Assembly (NCBI GenBank): GCA_017443465.1
Contig: JAFRXO010000033.1
Location: 1 to 64,000 of the forward strand
DNA from: Bacteroidales bacterium
GTDB lineage: Bacteria; Bacteroidota; Bacteroidia; Bacteroidales; UBA932
DNA length: 64,000 nt
Direction of reading: 5' to 3'
In this document: in pieces, positions 49,753 through 58,131 of the stretch
Position numbering within the stretch: the first letter of the stretch is position 1
How the letters are laid out: every line of letters begins with the position of its first letter
Made by a program: the position numbers and the translations under genes
Notes under the pieces: generated by a model
Databases searched by the model: none
What the model saw: the letters and a program-made list of their open reading frames with translations, nothing else
What the model was told of the DNA's origin: nothing

Positions 49753-51483
49753 ATGACGTCGCTTGCCTTGTCGGACTGGATAGTCATCGCGGTCTTCGTG
49801 GCCGCGATGATCTGGATTATCCTCGACACCACTCGCAAGAAGAAAAGCAATTCTTCGGAGTATTTCCTCAGCGGTAGGGATGCTACATGGCTCGCCATAG
49901 GCGCATCGATCTTTGCTTCAAACATCGGTTCCGAGCACCTCATAGGCCTTGCAGGATCCGGTGCGTCCAGCGGAATGGCCATGGCGCACTGGGAGATGCA
50001 CGGCTGGATGATCCTGATCCTTGCCTGGGTCTTCGTCCCGTTCTATAAGAGGAGCATGGTCTACACCATGCCCGAATTCCTTGAGAGGAGGTACGACAAG
50101 GGATCCAGGATGATCCTTACCTACATCTCGCTTATCAGCTATGTGCTGACTAAGGTTGCTGTCACCGTCTATGCCGGAGGACTTGTCTTCCAGCAGGTTT
50201 TCGGCATAAAATCCATACATATGCTCGGAGCCGACGTGGACTTCTTCTGGGTCGCTGCGATAGGATTGGTGATCCTGACAGCGATCTACACGGTGATCGG
50301 CGGCATGGAGTCTGTCCTCAAGACATCTGTCCTCCAGACCCCGATCCTCCTCATTGGCTCCATAGTCATCCTGGTGATGGGCCTCAGGGCTCTCGGCGGC
50401 TGGGACAACCTGATGCAGATATGCAACGTGACCCCTAACTATCCAGGGGCTCAGGGGACCATGACCGAGCTGATGCGGCCTATGTCGGATCCACAGTATC
50501 CATGGCTGGGCGCCCTTGTGGGCTCTATGGTCATCGGATTCTGGTACTGGTGTACCGACCAGTTCATCGTGCAGAGGGTGCTTTCCGGAAAGGATGAAAG
50601 GCAGGCCAGGAGGGGCGCTATCTTCGGGGCTTACCTGAAACTCCTCCCGGTGTTCATCTTCCTTATTCCCGGAATGATAGCCTTCGCCCTGGCGACAGCC
50701 GCGAAAGACCCCGGGAGCGCCTTCTACGGCAGCCAGCTGGGTACGGCCCTCGCACCGGTGCTGGAGAACGGGGACGTGGCATTCCCTCTGCTTGTCGCCA
50801 AGCTACTGCCTGCCGGTTTCAAGGGAGTGGTGGTCTGCGGTATCCTTGCCGCGCTGATGTCATCCCTGGCATCTCTCTTCAACTCGTCCGCAATGCTCTA
50901 CACCATGGATGTCTATAAGCCCAGGCACCCTGAGGTGGGGGAACAAAAACTTGTGAAGATCGGCCGTGTGGCCACTGTCTTCATAGTCGGACTCGGGATT
51001 CTCTGGATCCCGGTAATGAAGAGGATCGGCAGCGTACTCTATCTCTACCTGCAGGATGTGCAGTCCGTGCTTTCTCCCGGTATCGCTTCCGCTTTCCTTC
51101 TCGGAATCTGCTGGAAGAGGACGACCAGGCAAGGAGGAAAGTGGGCACTCATAACCGGTTTGGCAGTGGGTATGACCAGGCTCCTTGCCAAGGTCATCTA
51201 CACTACCTGGCCGGATGCCGGAGGCGGACTCTTCCGCACCGTCTTCTTCGACTACAACTGGCTATTCTTCTCAGGATGGATGCTGGTGCTCTGCCTTGCG
51301 GTCTGCGTCATCGTCAGTCTTTGCACGAAGGCTCCTGACCCGCAGCAGATCGAGGGCCTGTGTTTCGGTACAGCCACAGAGCAGCAGAAAGCCAAGAGCC
51401 GTGCCAGCTGGAACGGCTGGGACGTATTCCACACTGTCGTCATCCTGTCCGTCATCGTCGCATTTTACATTTATTTCTGGTAA
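49753..51483 (+). CDS. Sodium/sugar symporter (SSS family), probably for L-arabinose
   Basis: A 576-residue membrane protein with about 14 helices of the SGLT type: YFLSGRDATWLAIGASIFASNIGSEHLIGLAGSG in overlapping parts at helix 1-2, VYTMPEFLERRYDKGSR, ILTAIYTVIGGMESVLKTSVLQ, WYWCTDQFIVQRVLSGKD. These proteins use the Na+ gradient to import sugars. In Bacteroides the ara operon has such a symporter in the same position between galM and the catabolic genes. The ATG lies in CATATG; araD follows after 6 bases. Confidence 0.9.
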   Translation: MTSLALSDWIVIAVFVAAMIWIILDTTRKKKSNSSEYFLSGRDATWLAIGASIFASNIGSEHLIGLAGSGASSGMAMAHWEMHGWMILILAWVFVPFYKRSMVYTMPEFLERRYDKGSRMILTYISLISYVLTKVAVTVYAGGLVFQQVFGIKSIHMLGADVDFFWVAAIGLVILTAIYTVIGGMESVLKTSVLQTPILLIGSIVILVMGLRALGGWDNLMQICNVTPNYPGAQGTMTELMRPMSDPQYPWLGALVGSMVIGFWYWCTDQFIVQRVLSGKDERQARRGAIFGAYLKLLPVFIFLIPGMIAFALATAAKDPGSAFYGSQLGTALAPVLENGDVAFPLLVAKLLPAGFKGVVVCGILAALMSSLASLFNSSAMLYTMDVYKPRHPEVGEQKLVKIGRVATVFIVGLGILWIPVMKRIGSVLYLYLQDVQSVLSPGIASAFLLGICWKRTTRQGGKWALITGLAVGMTRLLAKVIYTTWPDAGGGLFRTVFFDYNWLFFSGWMLVLCLAVCVIVSLCTKAPDPQQIEGLCFGTATEQQKAKSRASWNGWDVFHTVVILSVIVAFYIYFW

Positions 51484-51489
51484 TTACAT

Positions 51490-52188
51490 ATGCTTGAAGA
51501 ACTTAAGGAAAAAGTCTTTCGGGCGAATCTCGAACTCGTCAGGCAGGGCCTCGTGGTCTATACCTGGGGAAACGTTTCGGGAATCGACAGGGGAAAAGGG
51601 CTGGTGGTCATCAAGCCTTCCGGCGTTGAATATGACGATATGAAGGCCTCGGACATGGTCGTAGTTGACCTCAAGAGCGGCCGTGTCGTGGAAGGTAACC
51701 TGAATCCGTCCAGCGACACCCCGACCCATCTGGTCCTCTACAGGGCCTTCCCACGTGCGGGCGGCATCGTCCACACCCATTCCACATATGCCACTGCGTG
51801 GGCCCAGGCCGGCCTGGACATCCCCAACCTCGGTACCACCCACTCCGACACCTTCTACAAGGACATCCCATGCACCAGGGCCCTCTCTGTGCCTCAGGTG
51901 CGCGGCGACTACGAGCAGGAGACCGGGAATGTGATAGTCGAGCGTTTCGGGGGGATCGATCCCGTTGCCACTCCCGGGGTGCTTGTCCGGAGCCACGGCC
52001 CGTTCACATGGGGAGGAGATCCCCTTGAAGCGGTCTATAACGCCAAGGTCCTGGAAGAGTGCGCGCATATGGCATATGTCACCCTCCAGATCAATCCCGA
52101 AGCGAAGATGAGCCAGCTGCTCATTGAAAAACATTACACCCGCAAGCACGGTCCGGCTTCATATTACGGACAGAAGCGGCGCAGATAA
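51490..52188 (+). CDS. araD: L-ribulose-5-phosphate 4-epimerase
   Basis: A 232-residue class II aldolase-fold enzyme of near-identical length to E. coli AraD. Motifs: [20 protein letters not shown], zinc ligands in [15 protein letters not shown], and SHGPFTWG, then EECAHMAY. It converts L-ribulose 5-phosphate to D-xylulose 5-phosphate, linking arabinose to the pentose phosphate pathway. It lies between the symporter and araA. The start is ATG 51490 in CATATG. Confidence 0.94.
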   Translation: MLEELKEKVFRANLELVRQGLVVYTWGNVSGIDRGKGLVVIKPSGVEYDDMKASDMVVVDLKSGRVVEGNLNPSSDTPTHLVLYRAFPRAGGIVHTHSTYATAWAQAGLDIPNLGTTHSDTFYKDIPCTRALSVPQVRGDYEQETGNVIVERFGGIDPVATPGVLVRSHGPFTWGGDPLEAVYNAKVLEECAHMAYVTLQINPEAKMSQLLIEKHYTRKHGPASYYGQKRRR

Positions 52189-52216
52189 TCAATAACATTA
52201 AAACTAATAACCGCAT

Positions 52217-53758
52217 ATGATCAAAGAATACGAGAATCTGGAAGTCTGGTTCGTCACCGGAGCGCAGCTCCTCTATGGAGGAGATGCCGTAAAGCAGGTG
52301 GATTCACATTCCAGGGAAATGGTTGAAGGCCTGAATTCCTCCGGAAGGCTGCCTGTCAAGGTGGTTTACAAGGGAACTGCCAACAGTGACCGCGAAGTCA
52401 TGGAGATGATGACTGCCGCCGGGAATTGCTCTGCATGCATCGGGGTGATCACCTGGATGCATACATTCTCCCCGGCCAAGATGTGGATCCATGGCCTTCA
52501 GGCTCTCCGCAAACCACTTCTGCATCTTCACACCCAGTTTAACAAGTCGATTCCGTGGGACACCATGGACATGGACTTCATGAACCTGAACCAGAGCGCC
52601 CACGGAGACCGGGAATATGCCCACATCCTGAGCAGGATGCGCCTTCCCCGCAAGACCGTGGTGGGACATTGGACGGAGACTTCGACCCAGGATCACATCG
52701 CAGTGTGGGAAAGGGTCTGCGCCGGCTGGGCCGATGCCCATGATATGCTGGTTCTCCGTTTCGGAGACCAGATGAACAATGTGGCCGTGACCGACGGAGA
52801 CAAGGTCGCTGCAGAGCAGGTTCTCGGCTACCACGTGGATTATATGCCGTTCAGCTCCCTCATGGAGTGGTTCGACAAGGTTCAGGACGGAGATGTCGAT
52901 GCCCTGGTCAGGGAGTATTTCCGCCTGTATGCCCACGACAAGGCCCTCGAAGACGAGAACAGCCTGGAGTACAGGAAGATATGGAATTCCGCGAAGGCCG
53001 AGCTGACCCTGCGCGGTGTGCTGAAAGACACTGGTGCTAAGGCGTTCACTACAAACTTCGATGACCTGGGTGACTACAACGTGGAGGAAACCGGAAGGGG
53101 ATTCGACCAGATTCCCGGCCTTGCATGCCAGAGGCTTATGGCGGAAGGATACGGCTTCGGTGCCGAAGGTGACTGGAAGACTGCAGCCCTCTACCGCACA
53201 GTCCAGGTAATGTCATTCGGACTGCCAGGAGGCAGCTCTTTCATGGAGGATTACACCCTGAATTTCGACGGAGCATCGACCTCGATTCTCGAGGCGCATA
53301 TGCTCGAGATCAATCCGTGCATAAGTGAAGAGAAACCCCGTCTGGAAGTGCATCACCTGGGAATCGGAATCCGCAAGACCATGACTGCCCGCCTGGTCTT
53401 CACTTCGCGTCAGGGCCATGGCACTGCAGCCACGGTCGTGGACCTCGGCAACAGGTTCCGCCTCATCGCCAATGATGTCAACTGCATCAAGAGCAAGCCT
53501 CTTCCCAAGCTTCCTGTGGCTTCTGCACTCTGGATCCCGGAACCCGGATTCGAAGTCGGTGTCGGATGCTGGCTCAATGCCGGAGGAACCCATCACAGTT
53601 GCTTCTCATATGACCTCACAGACGAATACTGGCGCGATTATGCCGAGATCGCAGGTATTGAATGTGCGATTATCAACGAGGACACCAAGTACCACGACTT
53701 CCTTGACCGGCTCCGCTGGAATGAAGTTTACTATATGCTCAACAAAGCTCTCAGATAG
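52217..53758 (+). CDS. araA: L-arabinose isomerase
   Basis: A 513-residue enzyme (E. coli AraA is 500). Typical blocks: EVWFVTGAQLLYGGDAV at the N terminus, WMHTFSPAKMWI, HLHTQFNKSIPW, EGDWKTAALYR and FMEDYTLNF (Mn2+ ligand Glu), HHLGIGIRK, and GGTHHSCFS near the C terminus. It interconverts L-arabinose and L-ribulose in the cytoplasm. Two bases separate its stop from araB, so the two are tightly coupled. Confidence 0.96.
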   Translation: MIKEYENLEVWFVTGAQLLYGGDAVKQVDSHSREMVEGLNSSGRLPVKVVYKGTANSDREVMEMMTAAGNCSACIGVITWMHTFSPAKMWIHGLQALRKPLLHLHTQFNKSIPWDTMDMDFMNLNQSAHGDREYAHILSRMRLPRKTVVGHWTETSTQDHIAVWERVCAGWADAHDMLVLRFGDQMNNVAVTDGDKVAAEQVLGYHVDYMPFSSLMEWFDKVQDGDVDALVREYFRLYAHDKALEDENSLEYRKIWNSAKAELTLRGVLKDTGAKAFTTNFDDLGDYNVEETGRGFDQIPGLACQRLMAEGYGFGAEGDWKTAALYRTVQVMSFGLPGGSSFMEDYTLNFDGASTSILEAHMLEINPCISEEKPRLEVHHLGIGIRKTMTARLVFTSRQGHGTAATVVDLGNRFRLIANDVNCIKSKPLPKLPVASALWIPEPGFEVGVGCWLNAGGTHHSCFSYDLTDEYWRDYAEIAGIECAIINEDTKYHDFLDRLRWNEVYYMLNKALR

Positions 53759-53760
53759 AC

Positions 53761-55428
53761 ATGGCAAAGTATGTAATCGGAGTTGACTACGGTACCGATT
53801 CGGCCCGTGCGATAGTGGTGGACACTTTCAACGGAGATGTCCTTGCAAATGCGGTGAAAGAGTATCCGAGGTGGATCCGGGGCCTGTACTGCAATCCTCA
53901 GGCAAACCAGTTCCGCCAGCATCCCCTGGATTATCTGGAAGTGCTGGAAGCGACTGTGACCGAGGCTCTTTCAAAGTGTGATCCAGGAGTAGCCGAGAAT
54001 GTGGTCGGAATAGGTTTCGACACTACCGGTTCCACTCCTGCCTTCGTGGACAGGGCCGGTACCCCGCTTGCCCTGCTCCCGGGCTTCGAGGAGGATCCCG
54101 ATGCCATGTTCATCCTCTGGAAGGACCATACGGCCATTGCAGAGGCTGAGGAGATAAACAAGCTCTGCAGCGAACCGGGATGTGATTACATAAAATATGA
54201 AGGGGGCGCCTACAGTGCTGAGTGGATGTGGGCTAAGGCTGCACATGTACTCAGGAACAATCCCCGTATTGCGGAAAACGCCTGGTCCATAGTCGAATGC
54301 TGCGAGTGGCTTCCGGCAGTCCTGACAGGGGTCAGGAGCAGCGATGCCGTCGTACGCAGCCGCTGTGCCATGGGGCACAAGGCGATGTGGCATGCAGACT
54401 GGGGCGGACTGCCTCCCGTGGAGTTCATTTCCAGGATCGATCCGCGCCTCGAAGTGATCAGGAAGCATCTTCCGGACACATGCGAGACAGCAGACAAGCC
54501 CGTAGGCTACCTCTGCCACGAATGGGCGCAGAGGCTCGGACTCAGCGAGAATGTCATAGTGGCCGGAGGAGCATATGACTGCCATATGGGCGCCGTGGGC
54601 GCCGGAATCCGTCCCCACACCCTCGTCCGCGTCATCGGGACCTCAACCTGCGACATCCTGGTAGCTCCATATGAAGAGATAGGTTCGCGCTGCGTTAAGG
54701 ACATATGCGGTCAGGTGGATGGCTCGGTGATTCCCGGCATGATAGGACTTGAGGCAGGGCAGAGCTCCTTCGGGGACGTGTACGCCATGTTCCGTAAAAT
54801 CCTGGAATTCCCTGTCAGGCAGATACTTCCCAAGGTGCTTAAAGATAAGGTCACTCCTGAGGAAATATCCACGATCTGCCAGCTGGTCATTCCCTCCCTT
54901 GCAGAAGAAGCCGAGAAAATGGAGGCAGGGGAGAGCGGGATGCTTTCCACCGACTGGATCAACGGACGCCGCTCTCCGGCATCGAATCCTCTGGTGAAGG
55001 GCACTGTCACCGGTTTCACCCTCGGGACTACCGCTCCTGCGGTCTACAGGTCGCTGGTTGAAGCTACGGCCTTCGGGACCAAGGCCATCTCCGACTGCCT
55101 GGAGAGCCAGGGGATGCGTATCGACGAGATAACAGGTATCGGGGGAATCCCGCACAAGTCTCCTCTCGTTATGCAGATAATGGCCGATGTGCTGGGCAAG
55201 CCGATCAAGGTCTGCCGTACCATACAGGCCTGCGCCCTCGGTGCGGCAATGTTCGCCGCAACCGCCGCAGGGATTTACGGGAAGGTGGAGGATGCCAGCG
55301 AAGCCATGTCGAGCGGATATTCCAACACATTCTATCCGATTCCCGGGAATACGGTCAGGTACCAGGAGGCTTACAAGGAGTATCTGAAACTCGGAAAATT
55401 CACTGAATCTGAACTTTATTTTGGTTAG
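53761..55428 (+). CDS. araB: L-ribulokinase
   Basis: A 555-residue FGGY-family kinase: phosphate-binding VIGVDYGTDSARAIVV at the N terminus, GIGFDTTGSTPAFVD, sugar-binding LWKDHTA, and C-terminal ITGIGGIPHKSPLVMQIMADVL and ACALGAAMFAA. It phosphorylates L-ribulose at O5 with ATP. It closes the ara operon (epimerase, symporter, araD, araA, araB). No regulator gene of the Nudix AraR type, known in the B. thetaiotaomicron operon, lies among these genes. The rplU promoter overlaps its stop codon. Confidence 0.95.
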   Translation: MAKYVIGVDYGTDSARAIVVDTFNGDVLANAVKEYPRWIRGLYCNPQANQFRQHPLDYLEVLEATVTEALSKCDPGVAENVVGIGFDTTGSTPAFVDRAGTPLALLPGFEEDPDAMFILWKDHTAIAEAEEINKLCSEPGCDYIKYEGGAYSAEWMWAKAAHVLRNNPRIAENAWSIVECCEWLPAVLTGVRSSDAVVRSRCAMGHKAMWHADWGGLPPVEFISRIDPRLEVIRKHLPDTCETADKPVGYLCHEWAQRLGLSENVIVAGGAYDCHMGAVGAGIRPHTLVRVIGTSTCDILVAPYEEIGSRCVKDICGQVDGSVIPGMIGLEAGQSSFGDVYAMFRKILEFPVRQILPKVLKDKVTPEEISTICQLVIPSLAEEAEKMEAGESGMLSTDWINGRRSPASNPLVKGTVTGFTLGTTAPAVYRSLVEATAFGTKAISDCLESQGMRIDEITGIGGIPHKSPLVMQIMADVLGKPIKVCRTIQACALGAAMFAATAAGIYGKVEDASEAMSSGYSNTFYPIPGNTVRYQEAYKEYLKLGKFTESELYFG

Positions 55429-55450
55429 AAAGAATTTTTTCTTAATTTTG
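55420..55450 (+). promoter_or_regulatory. Promoter of rplU-rpmA
   Basis: TTTG (55420-55423), a 19-base spacer and TAATTTTG (55443-55450): both boxes and the spacing are canonical for Bacteroidota. The -33 box overlaps the end of araB. Confidence 0.85.
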
Positions 55451-55512
55451 CAGTCCTTTTAGGGCCGCTTGAGCATGCCAAGTTCTGCCGTTGAGGGCGG
55501 ACGCTTACGGTC

Positions 55513-55535
55513 AAAACTTTATAACACAAAGTTTT
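55513..55535 (+). promoter_or_regulatory. Hairpin abutting the rplU start codon
   Basis: AAAACTTT (55513-55520) and AAAGTTTT (55528-55535) form a perfect 8-bp stem with a 7-nt loop; the next base is the A of the rplU ATG. Such a hairpin in the roughly 80-nt leader could mask initiation and serve in feedback control by L21 or simply tune translation. Function is inferred. Confidence 0.45.
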
Positions 55536-55847
55536 ATGTACGCAATCGTAGATATTGCAGGCCAGCAGTTTAAAGTTGAGGCTGGCAAAGAGATCTTCGT
55601 GCAGAGGCTTGCAGCTGCCAAAGATGAGAAAGTAGAGTTCGAGAAGGTTCTCCTCGTTGACAACGAAGGTTCCGTTTCTGTCGGTACTCCCTATGTTGAC
55701 GGAGCGAAGGTTTCCGCTACCGTGCTTGATGACACCGTTAAGGCCGACAAGGTCCTTGTCTTCAAGAAGATTCGCCGTAAGGGCTTCCAGAAGCTGAATG
55801 GCCACCGCCAGAAGCTTACCAAAATCAAGATCGACGCTATCGCTTAA
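55536..55847 (+). CDS. rplU: 50S ribosomal protein bL21
   Basis: A 103-residue protein: [20 protein letters not shown] at the start and [31 protein letters not shown] (in overlapping parts) at the end, the bL21 signature. It binds 23S rRNA in the large subunit. The ATG at 55536 is preceded by a leader of about 80 nt with a hairpin touching the start codon. rpmA follows after 17 bases, the usual arrangement. Confidence 0.97.
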   Translation: MYAIVDIAGQQFKVEAGKEIFVQRLAAAKDEKVEFEKVLLVDNEGSVSVGTPYVDGAKVSATVLDDTVKADKVLVFKKIRRKGFQKLNGHRQKLTKIKIDAIA

Positions 55848-55864
55848 TTTCAGGAGGAAAAAAC

Positions 55865-56125
55865 ATGGCACACAAAAAAGGACAATCCAGTTCCAAGAAC
55901 GGTCGTGAGTCGCATAGCAAACGTCTCGGACTCAAGAAATTCGGTGGCGAGGTCGTGAAGGCCGGAAATATCATCGTCCGCCAGAGGGGTACCGTCCACA
56001 ATCCCGACCGCAATGTCGGAATGGGCAAAGACCACACGCTCTATGCGCTGGTAGACGGCACTGTCAAGTTCACGAAGAAGAAGGAGAGCAAATCCTACGT
56101 CTCTGTAGTTCCCTTCGAGAACTGA
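55865..56125 (+). CDS. rpmA: 50S ribosomal protein bL27
   Basis: An 86-residue basic protein: [42 protein letters not shown] (in parts), [16 protein letters not shown]. Its N terminus reaches toward the peptidyl-transferase centre. AGGAGG (55852-55857) lies 7 bases before the ATG, a stronger ribosome binding site than most genes here have. A terminator follows the stop. Confidence 0.97.
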   Translation: MAHKKGQSSSKNGRESHSKRLGLKKFGGEVVKAGNIIVRQRGTVHNPDRNVGMGKDHTLYALVDGTVKFTKKKESKSYVSVVPFEN

Positions 56126-56159
56126 GTCCCCGTGACTTCTTGACGGAAGATTAAATTCC

Positions 56160-56204
56160 AGAGGACTGTGGCTTCGGACATTTCGAAGAAGCAGTCCTCT
56201 TTTG
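56160..56204 (+). terminator. Intrinsic terminator of rplU-rpmA
   Basis: AGAGGACTG (56160-56168) pairs perfectly with CAGTCCTCT (56192-56200); a smaller stem CTTCG/CGAAG sits in the loop; TTTT follows. It separates the ribosomal genes from serS. Confidence 0.88.
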
Positions 56205-56223
56205 ATTTAAAAATAACGATCAT

Positions 56224-57495
56224 ATGCTGACACTCAAATTGCTCCGTGACGATCCCCAGTACGTCGTCCGCAAACTCGCGATAAAGAATTTCGATGCTTC
56301 GGAAATCGTAGGGAAGATTCTCGAACTCGACAGCCGCAGGCGCTCCCTCCAGACCGAGAGTGATGCACTTCTGTCAAAGCAGAAGCAGGCTTCCAAGGCT
56401 ATCGGCGCCCTCATGGCTAAAGGCGAGAGAGAAGCAGCCGAGAATGCCAAGAAAGAAGTAGCCGTCCTCAAGGAGAGGTCACAGGCTCTTCTCGCCGAGT
56501 CTGACACCTGCCAGAAAGACCTCATGGCCCAGCTGGTCCTCCTTCCCAACATCCCCTGTGACCTGGTAGTTCCGGGTAAGGATGCCAACGACAACCAGAT
56601 AGTCAAGACCGGAGGTCCCGAGGTGGTCCTTCCCGAAGGTGCACTTCCGCACTGGGAACTTGCGAAAAAATATGACATCATAGATTTCGATCTCGGCGTG
56701 AAGCTTACCGGCGCAGGCTTCCCGGTTTACAAGGGAAAGGGTGCCAAGCTTCAGCGTGCATTGATCAACTATTTCCTCGACCGCAACACCGCGGCGGGCT
56801 ACAAGGAGGTCGAACCTCCCGTGATGGTCAATTCAGCATCTGGTTTCGGCACCGGCCAGCTTCCCGACAAGGAGGCCCAGATGTACTATGTCGGACTTGA
56901 CGATTTCTATCTCGTCCCGACCGCCGAGGTGCCTGTGACCAACATTTTCAGGGATGAGATCCTCGAGGAGAGTGCTCTTCCGCAGAAGCTCACCGCCTAC
57001 ACTCCCTGCTTCCGCCGCGAGGCCGGTTCATATGGCAAGGATGTCCGCGGCTTGAACAGGCTCCACCAGTTCGACAAATGCGAGATCGTGCGTATCGAGA
57101 AACCTGAGGATTCATATGCAGCCCTTGATGAGATGGTTGCGCATGTGGAGGGACTCGTCAACGAACTCGGACTTAAATACAGGATCCTCCGCCTCTGCGG
57201 CGGCGACATGAGCTTCACCTCTGCCATTACATATGACTTCGAGCTCTGGAGTGCCGCACAGGGCCGCTGGCTCGAGATTTCCTCGGTCTCCAATTTCGAG
57301 ACCTACCAGGCCAACAGGCTTCATCTGCGCTGGCGTGGAGCGGACGGGAAACTGCAGCTCTGTCACACCCTGAACGGGTCTTCACTGGCCCTGCCGAGAG
57401 TCGTGGCCGCCCTTCTCGAAGACAATCAGAAGAGCGACGGCATACACATTCCTGAAGTGCTTGTGCCTTATACCGGCTTTGAAATCATAGACTAG
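56224..57495 (+). CDS. serS: Seryl-tRNA synthetase
   Basis: A 423-residue class II synthetase. The N-terminal antiparallel coiled coil (about 35-100; SKQKQASKAIGALMAKGERE) grips the tRNA-Ser long arm. Motif 2 lies in FRREAGSYGKDVRGLNRLHQFDKCE (read in two overlapping parts) and motif 3 in NGSSLALPRVVAALLEDNQ; TAEVPVTN is the serine-pocket region. It charges tRNA-Ser with serine. The ATG lies in CATATG. Its TAG stop overlaps the GTG start of ruvC by one base. Confidence 0.97.
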   Translation: MLTLKLLRDDPQYVVRKLAIKNFDASEIVGKILELDSRRRSLQTESDALLSKQKQASKAIGALMAKGEREAAENAKKEVAVLKERSQALLAESDTCQKDLMAQLVLLPNIPCDLVVPGKDANDNQIVKTGGPEVVLPEGALPHWELAKKYDIIDFDLGVKLTGAGFPVYKGKGAKLQRALINYFLDRNTAAGYKEVEPPVMVNSASGFGTGQLPDKEAQMYYVGLDDFYLVPTAEVPVTNIFRDEILEESALPQKLTAYTPCFRREAGSYGKDVRGLNRLHQFDKCEIVRIEKPEDSYAALDEMVAHVEGLVNELGLKYRILRLCGGDMSFTSAITYDFELWSAAQGRWLEISSVSNFETYQANRLHLRWRGADGKLQLCHTLNGSSLALPRVVAALLEDNQKSDGIHIPEVLVPYTGFEIID

Positions 57496-58058
57496 TGCAG
57501 GATAAGTCCAGGATAATCATCGGAATAGACCCCGGAACCAATGTATTGGGCTTCGGGGTTATCCGTGTTACAGGGCGTAAGGCCGAATTCGTGGATATGG
57601 GCATCCTGGACATCCACAAGGAAAAGAGCGTTTACTCCAAGCTGCAGCAGATCTTCAAGACTGTCTCAGAGGTCTGCAGGACCTATCATGGTGATGAGAT
57701 GGCCCTCGAGTCTCCTTTTTACGGCAAGAATGTCCAGGTAGTACTCAAGCTTGGAAGGGCGCAGGGAGCAGCCATGATCGCTGCGATGGAACAGGGAATC
57801 GACAAGATATATGAATATGCTCCTCGCCGTGCGAAAGAGGTCGTGACCGGCAACGGAGCCGCTTCGAAGGAACAGGTGAGCCTGATATTGCAGAAGACCC
57901 TCGGGGTGAAGTTCGACGGATCCTATCCGCTGGATGCTACGGACGCCCTCGGTGTGGCGATGTGTCACTTCTACCAGACTTCCAGCCCTCTTTCCGGAGT
58001 GGATTCAAAAGGAGACTGGAGCAAGTTCATCAAGGAGAATCCGGACAGGGTGAAATAA
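57495..58058 (+). CDS. ruvC: Holliday junction resolvase RuvC
   Basis: A 187-residue nuclease with all catalytic acids: Asp in IIGIDPGTNVLGFG, Glu in ALESPFYGKN, and two Asp in LDATDALGVAMCH. It cuts four-way DNA junctions together with RuvAB. Translation starts at GTG 57495, overlapping the last base of serS, which suggests coupled translation. Confidence 0.95.
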   Translation: MQDKSRIIIGIDPGTNVLGFGVIRVTGRKAEFVDMGILDIHKEKSVYSKLQQIFKTVSEVCRTYHGDEMALESPFYGKNVQVVLKLGRAQGAAMIAAMEQGIDKIYEYAPRRAKEVVTGNGAASKEQVSLILQKTLGVKFDGSYPLDATDALGVAMCHFYQTSSPLSGVDSKGDWSKFIKENPDRVK

Positions 58059-58131
58059 ACCGTTTCTTTTTCCGAGGGATTTAAACCTGATTTCAGCCAT
58101 CTTGTCTAAATGGATGTCTAAAGAATAATAC

